Assembly (NCBI RefSeq): GCF_014930365.1
Contig: NZ_JABXWI010000017.1
Span: 127,204-191,203, forward strand
Source: Streptomyces caniscabiei
GTDB taxonomy: Bacteria > Actinomycetota > Actinomycetes > Streptomycetales > Streptomycetaceae
DNA: 64,000 nucleotides
Direction of reading: 5' to 3'
The position numbers and the translations under genes are program-made. The notes under the pieces are model-generated. The model was not told the origin of the DNA. It ran no database searches and worked only from the letters and a program-made list of their open reading frames with translations. Positions 25,607 to 40,700 of this stretch are shown one piece after another (the stretch's first letter is position 1; each line of letters opens with the position of its first letter).

Positions 25607-27238
25607 GTGGGTGAGGTGCGGAGCATCGCGGCGCCGTTCATCGTGTCCGGGCCGTCCGGTGTGGCAGTCCGGACACGCCTCAAGGGTCTGTCTCCCGGCG
25701 ATGAGAAGGTGCTGCGTCTGGCGGGCGGGCACCTGGGGGCGCTGGCTTCGAAGGATCTCAAGGCGCGCTGCCGGGATGGTCTGGAGCATTCCGGGCAGGC
25801 GTGGGCGGTCCGTAAGCGGGAGCTGACACCCGTCTCGTCGTCGCGGTGGGCGGGCAGTATCACCAAGGCCACGCACGATCAGTGGGCGCTGGCCCGCCGC
25901 TGCCAGTCGGCGCACATCCAGAACCTGGAAGCCGGCATCCGCACCATCGAAACCCGGCTGTCCCTGCCGGTCGGGCAGAAGGGGACGCGGAAGGCGCCGG
26001 GAGGTTACCGGTCGCGGCGGGAGTGGCATGCGAAGGCGCGGCGGCTGCGGGTGCTGCAGGACCGGCTGGCCGCCGCGCGGGCCGACCGGGAGGCCGGGAT
26101 CGTGCACGTGGTGCGCGGTGGTAAGCGGCTGGCCGGTGCCCGGCACCACCTGGAGGCGGCCGGGCTGACGGAGTCCGCGTGGCGTGGGCGGTGGGAGGCG
26201 GAGCGCTGGTTCTTCCAGGCGGACGGGGAGTCCGGCAAGCGCTACGGCAACGAGACCATCCGTATCAGCCCCGACGGCGAGGTGAGCATCAAACTGCCCA
26301 CGCCGCTCGTGTATCTGGCGAACGCCCCGCACGGACGGTACGTCCTGGCGTGCCGGGTCGCGTTCGCGCACCGGGGCGGTGACTGGGCGGACCGCGTCGA
26401 AGCCGACCGGGCGATCGCCTACCGCATCCACCTGGATACGGGCCGGGGCCGCTGGTATGTGACCGCGTCCTGGCAGATCCCGCCCACTCCGACCGTTCCG
26501 ATCGAGGCGGCGCTCGCGCACGGCGTGATCGGCGTCGACATGAACGCCGACCACCTGGCCGCCTGGCGCCTGGACATCCACGGCAACCCGGCCGACAGCC
26601 CGCGCCGCTTCTTCTACGACCTGACCGGCATCGCCGAACACCGTGATGCTCAGGTCCGCCACGCCCTCACCCGTCTCCTGCACTGGGCCCGCACCTGCGG
26701 GGTGAAGGCGATCGCGGTGGAGGACCTGGACTTCGCCGCCGAGAAGACCCGGGAGAAACACGGCCGCAGGAAACGCTTCCGGCAGCTGGTCTCCGGCATG
26801 CCCACGGGCAGACTCCGCGCCCGGCTTGCCTCGATGGCCGACGCCACGGGGATCACGGTCATCGCCGTCGACCCGGCCTACACCAGCCGCTGGGGTGCCC
26901 AGCACTGGCAGAAGCCCCTCACCACGACAACCCGTAAGACGACTCGCCATGAGGCTGCCGCCGTGGCGATCGGAAGGCGCGCTCAGCAGCACCCGGTCCG
27001 GCGACGGACGGCACCGCCCCCACGGCACCGGAGAGATGTAGTGGGGCATCGGACCGTCCAGGCCGGATCAGGTGTTGCTGGGCGTGAGGGAACCCGCCCC
27101 CGCATTCCCGGACCACGGACACGATCCGTGCCGCCCGGACGCGGAGCGAACGCGGGCAACCAGAACGCCCAACACCGTCCGGGGCGTTCGGCCGAGCATG
27201 AGACCTGGCAACAGGACTCACTCCCGCTCAGTCTTTAG
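25607..27238 (+). CDS. tnpB: TnpB-family RuvC RNA-guided nuclease-like protein
   Basis: 543 residues of the long actinobacterial TnpB-related type. RuvC-I Asp311 in GVIGVDMNADHLA and RuvC-II Glu372 in AIAVEDLDF are present. The third motif region, TTRHEAAAVAIGRR, has Glu where Asp is usual. Also typical is VDPAYTSRWGAQHWQKPL. No CxxC zinc finger lies between RuvC-II and III. The C-terminal ~80 residues are Arg/Pro-rich low complexity and overlap the likely guide-RNA/right-end region. GTG at 25607 has GGAGG seven bases upstream. Established: TnpB uses a right-end-derived omega RNA to cut DNA. Activity here is unproven. Confidence 0.85.
   Translation: MGEVRSIAAPFIVSGPSGVAVRTRLKGLSPGDEKVLRLAGGHLGALASKDLKARCRDGLEHSGQAWAVRKRELTPVSSSRWAGSITKATHDQWALARRCQSAHIQNLEAGIRTIETRLSLPVGQKGTRKAPGGYRSRREWHAKARRLRVLQDRLAAARADREAGIVHVVRGGKRLAGARHHLEAAGLTESAWRGRWEAERWFFQADGESGKRYGNETIRISPDGEVSIKLPTPLVYLANAPHGRYVLACRVAFAHRGGDWADRVEADRAIAYRIHLDTGRGRWYVTASWQIPPTPTVPIEAALAHGVIGVDMNADHLAAWRLDIHGNPADSPRRFFYDLTGIAEHRDAQVRHALTRLLHWARTCGVKAIAVEDLDFAAEKTREKHGRRKRFRQLVSGMPTGRLRARLASMADATGITVIAVDPAYTSRWGAQHWQKPLTTTTRKTTRHEAAAVAIGRRAQQHPVRRRTAPPPRHRRDVVGHRTVQAGSGVAGREGTRPRIPGPRTRSVPPGRGANAGNQNAQHRPGRSAEHETWQQDSLPLSL
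27163..27189 (+). ncRNA. Candidate right-end/omega RNA hairpin of the TnpB element
   Basis: Perfect 8-bp stem GAACGCCC/GGGCGTTC (27163-27170, 27182-27189) with an 11-base loop, inside the tnpB 3' end, where omega RNAs of this class arise. RNA boundaries are not determinable from sequence alone. Confidence 0.4.
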
Positions 27239-27282
27239 GAACGGTCGGACCCACCAGAGCCGTCATCGCTAGGAGTCCCTCT

Positions 27283-32709
<5,427 letters not shown>

Positions 32710-32784
32710 GGCGCTAGTTTGGGTGGTGCGGGCGGAGGGGGATCCGGCCCGCACCATCCGTGCGCCGGCGACGACGAGAGCCTC

Positions 32785-34401
32785 ATGAGCCTGATGGCCG
32801 ACGAAGCAAGCACCACGGTCCTGGTGGTCGACGACGCGGCCGCCAGCCGGTACGCGATGGGCGCGGTGCTGCGCAGAGCCGGGCACAGCGTCGTCCCCGT
32901 CGCCAGCGCCGGCGAGGCCCTCGCCGAACTCGACGTGCGCCTCCGCTCAGGGGTCCTGCCGGACGTGGCCCTCGTCGACGTCGGCCTCCCCGACATGAGC
33001 GGGTTCGAACTCTGCCGCCGGCTCAAGGCGCGGCCCCCGACGGCCGCCCTGCCCGTCGTCCACTTCTCCGCCGCCTCCGTCGCCCCCGGTGACCGCTGCC
33101 GGGGCCTCGACGCGGGCGGCGAGGCCTATCTGACGGTCCCCGCCGAACCGGAGGAGATCCAGGCGGTCGTCCGCGCGGCCGTCCGCGGCGCCCGGATGCG
33201 CAACGGCGCCGAGGCCCTCGTACGACGGCTCACCCTGCTCTCCGAGACCATCGTCGACGTCCAGGCCGCCCGCACCCTCGCGGAGCTGGCCGGGGCCGCC
33301 GCCGAGGGAGCCGCCCGGCTCACCCGGTCGCCCGCCGCCGTGTTCGTGCTCGGCGAGGACGGCCACCTCTACAGCGGCACCTCCCGTGCCAGGGCCCGCA
33401 CCACCCTGCCCGACGCCGGCGCGCACGAGGCCGTGGCCCGGCTGATCCGCCGTGTCACCGAAGGCGACCCCGGCCCGCGCGACACCGTCGTGCCCGCGCC
33501 GCTGTGGCCCGCCGGCTTCTTCCGGCCCGGCGTCACCGAGGACGCCCGCCTCGTCCTCGCCCGCACCGAGAGCGGCACGCCCGTCTGCGTCGCCACCCCC
33601 GAGCACGACACCCGGCGCACGGCCTCCGACACCTCGGGGCTGGTCGCCCGCCTCGCGCAGGCCACCGCGCTGGCCGCGCAACCCCTGCTGATGTACCAGG
33701 TCGAACGCCATGTCGCGCTCACCCTCCAGCACAGCTTCCTGCCCAAGCGGGTGCCCGAGTTCCCCGGCCTCGAAGTCGTCGTACGATATGTGCCCGCGTC
33801 CCGGCAGACCGAGATCGGCGGTGACTTCTACGCGGCCCTGTCCACCCCCGGCGGCGTCCTCACCGCCGTCGGCGACGTCGTCGGGCACTCCCTGGAAGCG
33901 GCCACCGTGATGGTGGAGATCCGGCACGCCCTGCGCGCCTACTGCGTGGAGCAGTCCGACCCCGCGGCGCTCGCCGGGCGGCTCGACCGGATGCTCCAGC
34001 ACTACCACCCCGATGTCACCGCGACCGTCTGTCTGGCCCTCGTCGAGCCGGACAGCGGGCGGGTGCGGGTCGCCAACGCGGGCCACATCCCGCCGCTGAT
34101 CGTCCGCGACTCCGGCGAGGCCGCGTATGTGAAGGCCGCCGGGCCGCTCCTCGGGCTCGGCCTCGAACGGCCCGAGCCGACGGAGACGGTGCTGTGGCCG
34201 ACGGACCGGCTGCTCATGGTCACCGACGGTCTCGTCGAGACCCGCGGCATCGATCTCTCGCTCTCCCTGGAGCAGTTGCGGGCCGCCGCCGCGGACGCCC
34301 CGGACGGGACGGTCGCGCTGTGCGACACCCTGCTGCACTGCTTCGGCCGGGACCGGGAGGACGACATCGCGATGCTGGCGTTGCGGCTGCGGTTAGGGTG
34401 A
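32785..34401 (+). CDS. Response regulator fused to PP2C/SpoIIE-type phosphatase
   Basis: 538 residues. Receiver domain at about 9-130 with the acidic pair DD16-17 and phospho-acceptor D65 in LVDVGLPDMSG; the usual Lys region reads LTVPAEP. A middle GAF-like segment leads to a PPM serine/threonine phosphatase domain (about 350-535): TEIGGDFYAAL, GDVVGHSLEAA, VANAGHIPPL, VTDGLVETR, REDDIAMLAL. It probably dephosphorylates an anti-sigma antagonist when its receiver is phosphorylated; no cognate kinase is nearby. Start at MSLMADE; ATG 32794 is an alternative. The next gene starts four bases after its stop. Confidence 0.9.
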   Translation: MSLMADEASTTVLVVDDAAASRYAMGAVLRRAGHSVVPVASAGEALAELDVRLRSGVLPDVALVDVGLPDMSGFELCRRLKARPPTAALPVVHFSAASVAPGDRCRGLDAGGEAYLTVPAEPEEIQAVVRAAVRGARMRNGAEALVRRLTLLSETIVDVQAARTLAELAGAAAEGAARLTRSPAAVFVLGEDGHLYSGTSRARARTTLPDAGAHEAVARLIRRVTEGDPGPRDTVVPAPLWPAGFFRPGVTEDARLVLARTESGTPVCVATPEHDTRRTASDTSGLVARLAQATALAAQPLLMYQVERHVALTLQHSFLPKRVPEFPGLEVVVRYVPASRQTEIGGDFYAALSTPGGVLTAVGDVVGHSLEAATVMVEIRHALRAYCVEQSDPAALAGRLDRMLQHYHPDVTATVCLALVEPDSGRVRVANAGHIPPLIVRDSGEAAYVKAAGPLLGLGLERPEPTETVLWPTDRLLMVTDGLVETRGIDLSLSLEQLRAAAADAPDGTVALCDTLLHCFGRDREDDIAMLALRLRLG

Positions 34402-34405
34402 CCTC

Positions 34406-34762
34406 ATGCCGCAGATCACTGTTGACTACTCCGCCGTCCTCTCCGACGGCTTCGACCGGCCCGCGTTCGCCAAGGCCCTGCACGAGGAGGTCGTGCGGAC
34501 CGCCGCCGCGAAGCCGGAGGCCTGCAAGACGCAGTTCCGTGCCACCGAGGACACGGTCGTCGGACCCGACCTCGACGGCCACGCCATCGTGCACGTCACG
34601 CTCGGGCTGCTCGCGGGCCGCACCGACGAGACCAAGGTGACGCTGACGGAGAACGTGCTGGAACTGCTGCGGGAGCACGTGAAGGTGGGGGAGGGGCTGG
34701 CGTTCCACGCGTCGGCGGAGGTACGGGACCTCGATCCGTCGTACCGGAAGTTCGAGGTCTAG
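34406..34762 (+). CDS. 5-carboxymethyl-2-hydroxymuconate isomerase-like protein
   Basis: 118 residues, tautomerase superfamily. MPQITVDYSAVL leaves Pro as the N-terminal residue after Met removal, the catalytic base of this fold. HIVHVTLGLL-type (AIVHVTLGLLAGR) and ENVLELLREHV match CHMI. No aromatic-degradation genes are nearby, so the substrate is uncertain. It is four bases after the PP2C gene and likely co-transcribed. Confidence 0.85.
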   Translation: MPQITVDYSAVLSDGFDRPAFAKALHEEVVRTAAAKPEACKTQFRATEDTVVGPDLDGHAIVHVTLGLLAGRTDETKVTLTENVLELLREHVKVGEGLAFHASAEVRDLDPSYRKFEV

Positions 34763-34780
34763 GCGAGATCCAGCCGAGGA

Positions 34781-35473
34781 TCAGCCGCGGGCCAGAGCCA
34801 CCAGGCGTCCCGCCAGTTCGCTGAACGGGCCGTCCACCGGCTCGTCGGCGAGCATGCCGCGCAGCAGGGCCGCCATCTCCGTGTCCTGTGCCGCGCTCAC
34901 GGCCGCCAGGGCCGCGAAGTCGTGGACGAGTTGGATCTCCAGCTCGTGTCTCGGGATGCGGCGGCCGTCCAGCCAGATGAGGGCCGTGGACTCGGCGAGC
35001 GAGATCCAGGAGCGGACGACGAGTTCGAGGCGGGCCGGCGGGGTGTCGACGTCCAGGTGCGAAAGGATCTGGACATAGGCGGCCTGCCGTACGCCGTCGA
35101 CGAGGGCGTTGGTGCGCGACGAGCCGACGGCCGGGCCACCCCGCATCAGGGCCGAGAACCCGGGGCCGTGCTCGTCGACGAAGTCGAAGAACCGGTGGGT
35201 GACCCGGAGCAGCCGGGCGCCGAGCGGGCCCTCGCGGGGTTCCACGAAACGGTTCGCCAGATCGTCGGAGGCACGCTTCAACGCGGCCTCGTACAGGCTG
35301 AGTTTGCCCGGGAAGTAGTGGTACACGAGCGGGCGCGAGATGCCCGCCGCGGACGCTATCTCGTCGATGGAGACCTCGTCGGGCGAGCGCCGGCTGAACA
35401 GGTCGAGGGCGACCCCGATCAACTGCTGCCGCCGCTCCTCCACACCCATCCTGCGGCGCACACCGGTTCGCAT
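34781..35473 (-). CDS. TetR-family regulator
   Basis: 230 residues. N-terminal helix-turn-helix: RRQQLIGVALDLFSRRSPDE, then VSIDEIASAAGISRPLVYHY and FPGKLSLYEAAL. The C-terminal helical ligand domain has a TetR_C-like segment around RFFDFVDEHGPGFSALMRGG. It is convergent with the isomerase gene and divergent from nothing within 80 bases. AAGG lies seven bases before the ATG. A palindrome upstream (35496-35514) is a candidate self-operator. Confidence 0.92.
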   Translation of the reverse strand: MRTGVRRRMGVEERRQQLIGVALDLFSRRSPDEVSIDEIASAAGISRPLVYHYFPGKLSLYEAALKRASDDLANRFVEPREGPLGARLLRVTHRFFDFVDEHGPGFSALMRGGPAVGSSRTNALVDGVRQAAYVQILSHLDVDTPPARLELVVRSWISLAESTALIWLDGRRIPRHELEIQLVHDFAALAAVSAAQDTEMAALLRGMLADEPVDGPFSELAGRLVALARG

Positions 35474-35495
35474 ACGAACACCTTACCGATTCATT

Positions 35496-35514
35496 CCAGC
35501 CGGACATCGGCTGG
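35496..35514. promoter_or_regulatory. Candidate TetR operator
   Basis: Perfect 7-bp inverted repeat CCAGCCG-GACAT-CGGCTGG, 23 bases upstream of the TetR start. Confidence 0.45.
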
Positions 35515-35556
35515 ATAGCGTATAGGTGTTCGACCGTTTGGTCACCGGTCTCGCGG

Positions 35557-37509
35557 TCACCGGGCCTGCTGAAGCCCGCCGATCTCCCGGCCGTTCGCCA
35601 GCGTGCCCTTCAACTCAGCCTGGGCGCCCTCCTCGACGGGTACGGCGAGCAGATTGCCCTGCGCCGATCCGCTCGCCCCGCCGCTCAGCTCGACGGAGAC
35701 GGTGTCCCGGCCGCCGGCGGCCAGCAGATAGGAGACACCGGCCGCGGACTTCCAGGGGGCGGCGGCCAGCACATGGGGGTCGGCCGGGCCGCAGGCGGGG
35801 ACCTCGTCGGCGGCGGCCGTGACATACGCGCCGACGGGGGTGTTGAACTGGGTCATCGCCCGGGTGCCCGCGCCCCGCCAGGTCTCGGTGCGGGTGCACA
35901 CCCAGTCGGCCGTGCCGCTGCCGTCGGGCAGCGGCTGACGGGCGAACCGCCAGGCGTTGACGGTCCGCACACCCTGCGAGCGCACGGCGGCGAGAGAGCA
36001 GGCGAACGGCGCCCAGGCCGCGGGCGCGGCGGACGCGTCACGGGCGGGCACGGTCGTCGGGCGGCCGACCGTGAGATGCGCGGGCACCACCTCGGACAGA
36101 TCGCTCAACAACCGCGTACCTCCGGCGGCGTCGGTCAGCTGAAGAACGTCCCACGACGTGCAGTTCCCGCCGCGCACCGCCGGGCTCGCGAACGGCGCCG
36201 TCGTCCCGTCCTTCGCCAGCGCCAGCCGCCGCACCCGTCCGTCGGCCTTCGCCAGGTCCCGTACGGCCGCCTCGCGCACCCAAGGGGCCGTCAGATAGCG
36301 GACGTTGCCGTCGACCCGGCCCAGCACCAGGGCGCTCGCGCCGGCGCCGGCCGCCCCGTCCACCCGGGTCAGGTCGAGGGCCGCCATGTCCGGGTCGTCG
36401 AGCGGCTCGGCGTACCGGGCGATCCGGAGGCCGTCGTGGAGCAGGACGACCCGGAGGTTGTCCACCACGCCCGCGTAGAGCAGGTGCGGCGGGCCGGGCG
36501 GGGGACCGGCCTGGGTGCCGAGGGTGACCGCGACCTGCACGGACTCACCGGGGCGGGCCCAGACCGCGAGGGCCCGCCGCAGCAGGGCCCTGTCCTTGAC
36601 GAGACCGCCGCGCGCGGGCCAGGTGCTGAAGTCGGTGCGCCCCGTCTCCCGCCACGCCGTGGCCGTCGCCGTCGTCAACCTGCCCGGATCGAGGGCCGCC
36701 TGCGCCGCCGGATTGCGCGCGTACGGGGGTGCGGCGGCGCCGTCCGGACCCCACCCGTCGCCGGGCAGGCCGAGGAGCGCCCCGCACACCACCACGGCGG
36801 CCGTGGCGGCCAGCGCGGCCCTCGTGTGCTGGCGGCGGCGCACCAGATCGGTGGGGCGGGCGTGCAGCGAGCAGGGGTCGTACTCGGGGGAGAGGAGCAA
36901 CGCGTACTGCTGGGCCGGCACCGAGTCGGCCTCCCGCAGCGCGGCGGCCGGATCACCGACGCCGGCCTCTTCGAGGAGAGCCCGGACCACCGGGTCGGGA
37001 AGCTTCTCCAGGCCCCGCAGCACATAGGCGGCGCGGGCCGCCGGTGAGAGCGCCGACAGCCGCTGGTCCAGGGCCAGTTCGTCGGCGCCGCCCGAGCGGG
37101 GGAAGAGCCGCAGCCCCCACACCCGCGGCAGCAGCGGCGGCAACTGGGAGCGCTTCGGCCATGCCCTGCGGCGCAGCGGCAGACCGGCCTCCAGGGCGGT
37201 GCGGACCACCTGGAGCCGGACGTAGGCGTACCCGGGGTTGCGCTCGCGACCCGCCGCGGTGCCCGTGCCCGTCGCCTGGGCCGGGATCAGCGGGGCCGAC
37301 GCGCGGCCCCTCGGCAGCGCCCGCTGCGTCAACGCGTGCGCCGTCAGCACTCGACGGTTGCGGCCCAGGCTCGGCGGCAACGTCAGATAGGCGATGCGCA
37401 CCAGACGCGGGTAGTGCTCGACGAGCGCGGCCTCCGCCTGCTCGACGTCCACGACCGACTCCTGAGCACGGGAAGCTGCGGGGCGCGGGGCGACATCCTG
37501 TGACTGCAC
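35557..37509 (-). CDS. Sigma-like N-terminus fused to membrane segment and extracytoplasmic domain
   Basis: 650 residues, not a named family to me. The N-terminal quarter resembles an ECF sigma factor: AALVEHYPRLVRIAYLTLPP (region-2-like) and LDQRLSALSPAARAAYVLRG with a helix-turn-helix-like continuation (region-4-like). An Arg-rich linker precedes one transmembrane helix (ALAATAAVVVCGALLGLPG, about 230-250). The remaining ~390 residues lie outside, with several Cys (GGNCTSWD, FACSL, DWVCTR, VPACGPADP) and Ala/Val-rich beta character. Start uncertain: GTG 37509 or TTG 37518; no clear ribosome binding site. It could be a membrane-tethered regulator or a former sigma fold reused. Confidence 0.75.
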   Translation of the reverse strand: MQSQDVAPRPAASRAQESVVDVEQAEAALVEHYPRLVRIAYLTLPPSLGRNRRVLTAHALTQRALPRGRASAPLIPAQATGTGTAAGRERNPGYAYVRLQVVRTALEAGLPLRRRAWPKRSQLPPLLPRVWGLRLFPRSGGADELALDQRLSALSPAARAAYVLRGLEKLPDPVVRALLEEAGVGDPAAALREADSVPAQQYALLLSPEYDPCSLHARPTDLVRRRQHTRAALAATAAVVVCGALLGLPGDGWGPDGAAAPPYARNPAAQAALDPGRLTTATATAWRETGRTDFSTWPARGGLVKDRALLRRALAVWARPGESVQVAVTLGTQAGPPPGPPHLLYAGVVDNLRVVLLHDGLRIARYAEPLDDPDMAALDLTRVDGAAGAGASALVLGRVDGNVRYLTAPWVREAAVRDLAKADGRVRRLALAKDGTTAPFASPAVRGGNCTSWDVLQLTDAAGGTRLLSDLSEVVPAHLTVGRPTTVPARDASAAPAAWAPFACSLAAVRSQGVRTVNAWRFARQPLPDGSGTADWVCTRTETWRGAGTRAMTQFNTPVGAYVTAAADEVPACGPADPHVLAAAPWKSAAGVSYLLAAGGRDTVSVELSGGASGSAQGNLLAVPVEEGAQAELKGTLANGREIGGLQQAR

Positions 37510-37619
37510 GTTCAGCAAAACGAGCGATAGGTCAGATGGTCACCACGCCGTTCCACTGGGGTGGGCCGGGGCGCCCAGTGGGGAGGGGGTGCCTGTTTCG
37601 TCGGCGGCTGCGGCCCGGT

Positions 37620-37755
37620 GGGGCTTCTCGCGCAGTTCCCCGCGCCCCTGAAAGACCAGGCCCCCGTGGCCCTGAAAGGCGACCGGCGGCGGGCCTGAAA
37701 AGCACGGGGCGCAGCCCCTGCTTTTCAGGGGCGCGGGGAACTGCGCGACCAGCCC
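37620..37755. repeat. Dispersed palindromic intergenic element, copy A
   Basis: Perfect 26-bp inverted repeats at 37628-37653 and 37723-37748. Inside, an 11-bp stem (37694-37704 with 37719-37729) encloses GGGGC-GCA-GCCCC. The arms are identical in sequence to those at 49.83-50.07 kb. It lies between two minus-strand genes and may also act as a terminator for the downstream end of the GH89 gene. Confidence 0.9.
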
Positions 37756-37783
37756 CCACGCGCCCGCACCCGAAACCCAGAGG

Positions 37784-40700
37784 TCAGCCCAGCGACCACC
37801 CGCTGAACTCGACCAACCCCCGCGCCCCGCTCCCCCCGTTCGTCGCGCTCATGAAGAGCCCCACATCCTGCCCCCCGGCCAAGCCCCCCGGCACCACCAC
37901 CGACGCCACCACCCGCCAGCTCGCCCCCTCATCCGTCGAACACTCACCCGTGAACGCCCCGACCCCCGTCCGACGCAACCGCAACAGCACCGGCGCCTTC
38001 ACCCCCGTGATCCGCCGATACGTGTCGAGCGTCCCGTCCCCCGTGCTGTCGTACGACAACACCACCCCGTTCGCCGGAGTGACCGCCAGATTCAGGAACC
38101 CCGCCGACCCGGCCGTACCGAGACTGTTCCGCACCACGATCCCGGCCCGCGCCCAGTTCCCGGTCGCCGCCTGGGAGTCGACCCGCAGTGTCACGGTCGA
38201 CCCGTCCCGCAGCGCCCCCGCCCGATAGAGCGTGCCGAACTCCGACGTGCCCCGCCACAGGTCCGCCCCGCCCCCGTCGATCCCGAACCGGTCCCCCAAC
38301 TGCCCGAAGACCGCCCCGTTGTTGGTGTACGTGCGCCACCCGGAGTCCAGCGGCCCCGCCTCGAAGAGCGTGCCGTCGAACCGCCCCTCGACCCGGCTCT
38401 CACCCCGGGGTCCGTACTTGACCGTGACGGTGTACGGCAGTGGCCGCAGCGGCCGGTCGAGCGGCGCGTCCGGCGCGTCCGCGCGCCAGCGCACCGTCCC
38501 CGAGCCCGCCGCCGGGACGCTCGCCAACGATGTCGGCCCCTGCGGCTCGGCCGTCCCGGCGAAGCCGCCGAGTGCGAAGTCCACCCGCCCGGTGGCCCGC
38601 AGCCCGTTGACGTTGCGCAGGACCGCCGACAGCCGCGCCCGCCCGCCCGGCGGCAGCACCGGCGGGTCGGCCGTGACGGTGAGCAACCCCTGGTACGGCG
38701 CCCGCGCCAGCACGTCCCGCACCCGCGCCGCCGTCCGGTAGGCGTCCCCCACCGGCCGCGCCGGATAGTCCTTCCGCTCCCGCGTCCACGGTTCCTCGAA
38801 CGCGAACCAGTCCACGGCCGCCGGAGCGGTCCCCGTGGCGAGCGCGTCCTCCAGCGTGTCCAGCCACTTCTGCCAGCGCGGCACGTAGAAGTCAGCCATC
38901 AGACCGTTCCACTCCCGGTTGCCGTACTCGTGCAGATTCCCCGTGTCGGACGTGGCCCGCCCGCCCCACACCGTGATCAGCACCTTCGCCGTCCGCTCGA
39001 ACTCCGCCCGCTCGGCGTCGTTCGTGGCCATCAGCCGCGCGTCGTTCACCCACGGCCCGAGCAGGAACGCCGTGTTCGTCCCCGTCACCTCGTCCGACAG
39101 CCGCATCAGCCGCAGCCAGAGCGTGGAGAGCGCACGGAACGTCGCGAGATCGCCCCGCCGGTAGGCCGCCCGAAGCTGCGGCAGATACTGGCGGCTCCGG
39201 TGCGCGAGCGCCTGCCGGGCCACGTCCACCACGTCGTACCGGTACGCCGGACTGCGGCGCAGCCCGCCCGCCACGCCCAGCAGCCCGGCGAGGGCCGCGT
39301 CGAAGCGGCCCGGGTCGTACGTCAGGGTCCGCGGCGCGTACTCGGCCGCCCGGTCCGCCGCCAGGTCGGGGCGGGCGCAGAACAGGGAGTCGTGCGGGTC
39401 GCTGCGCTCCACGGCCTGCTGCTGGTAGGCGGTGTCGTGCAGCGCCCGCCAGGCCTTGCGGGCACCGTCGTCGCGGCCGCCGTAGCGGAAGTCGGCGTAC
39501 GAGGAGAACCAGGCGGCCCGGTCGATCTTCTTCGGGGTCCAGGCCAGTTCCGAGAAGAGCTCGAAGGCCGCCGGGTCGCGGTCGGTGGCCTCCGGCATGA
39601 ACGCCGTACCGACGAGCGCGCTGTCCGCCTTGTCCCGCCAGGCGAAGAACTTGTCGTTCCACAGGTGCGCGCGGGCCCCGATGGTCGTACGGCCGCCGAA
39701 GTTGGGGATCGTGCCGAAGCAGTACGGGGTGCCGCCCCAGTCGCGCTCGCGGTTCGTGACACTGGTGTAGCGGTCGGAGACACCGTCCACGATCAGCATC
39801 TTCGACCGGTCGATGGCGTCCAGGAGTTCCGGCAGCGGGTTCTCCTGCCAGCCGAGGATCACCCAGGTGGCGCCCGGGTGGGCCTTCTGCAGGGCGCGCT
39901 CCACGCCCTGGGCCGCGTCCGGCACGGGCACGTCACCCGCGGTGCCGCCCTCGTGGAGGAGGTCCATCTTGAAGTGGGACGCCTTGCCGTACACGTCCTG
40001 AAGGTGGCCGTAGAAGGAGGAGGCGGCCCGGGCGAAGGTGTCGGTGCGCGGGTCGAGCCAGTCGGGGCGTTCGAAGCCGTGCCAGATGCCCTGCGGGACG
40101 ACGTGCGCGTCACCGCCGTTGCGCTGGACGAACTCCTTGGGGACATGGCCGTAGTAGCCGGGCAGCACCGGCGACATGCCCAGGTCGCGCAGCCGGTCGG
40201 CGATCCGCCGGCCCAGGGCGGCGCGGCGGGCGATCAGCTCGGGGGAGAGGGGGCCGCCGTAGCCGGAGAGGTTCTGCAGCAGCCACCAGGGCTGGTGCGA
40301 GGGCGCGGGCAGCCAGGCCCGGGACTCCTCGTCGGAGTAGCCGAAGTCCTTCAGCAGCCGGTGGTAGACGGCCTCCATCCCCGCGATGACCAGCACCTCG
40401 TTGCAGCCGTGCGCCGCCAGCAGATCGATCTGGTGCTCCCAGTAGGGCCAGTCCGCGTACGGGGCGGTGTAGCCGTCGTTGGTGTCGTTGAGCGCGAAAC
40501 GGTGGGGGAGGGCGGTGGATCTCTCCAGGGGGCGGGCGGGCGCCGGGAGGCGCTTGGGAAGGTCGAGCCGGCCGCCGTTCCAGGCCAGGTGCGCCCCGCA
40601 GACGTACTTGAGGTACCAGTGGACGCCCATGAGCAGGGTGGCGGGAGTCGTGGCCTGGACCCGGATGCTTCCGGTGGTGCCCGTGACCCGGAACCGGTCG

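Larger units (their letters stand above)
25392..27260 (+). mobile_element. TnpB-only insertion sequence (IS200/IS605/IS607-type, approximate ends)
   Basis: An element carrying only tnpB sits between the operator at 25349-25391 and pullulanase at 27283. The left end should lie between about 25392 and 25600, and the right end just after the tnpB stop (27238). Exact ends cannot be set because these families make no terminal inverted repeats or target duplications. No tnpA was found, so it would be mobilised in trans, if at all. Confidence 0.65.
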
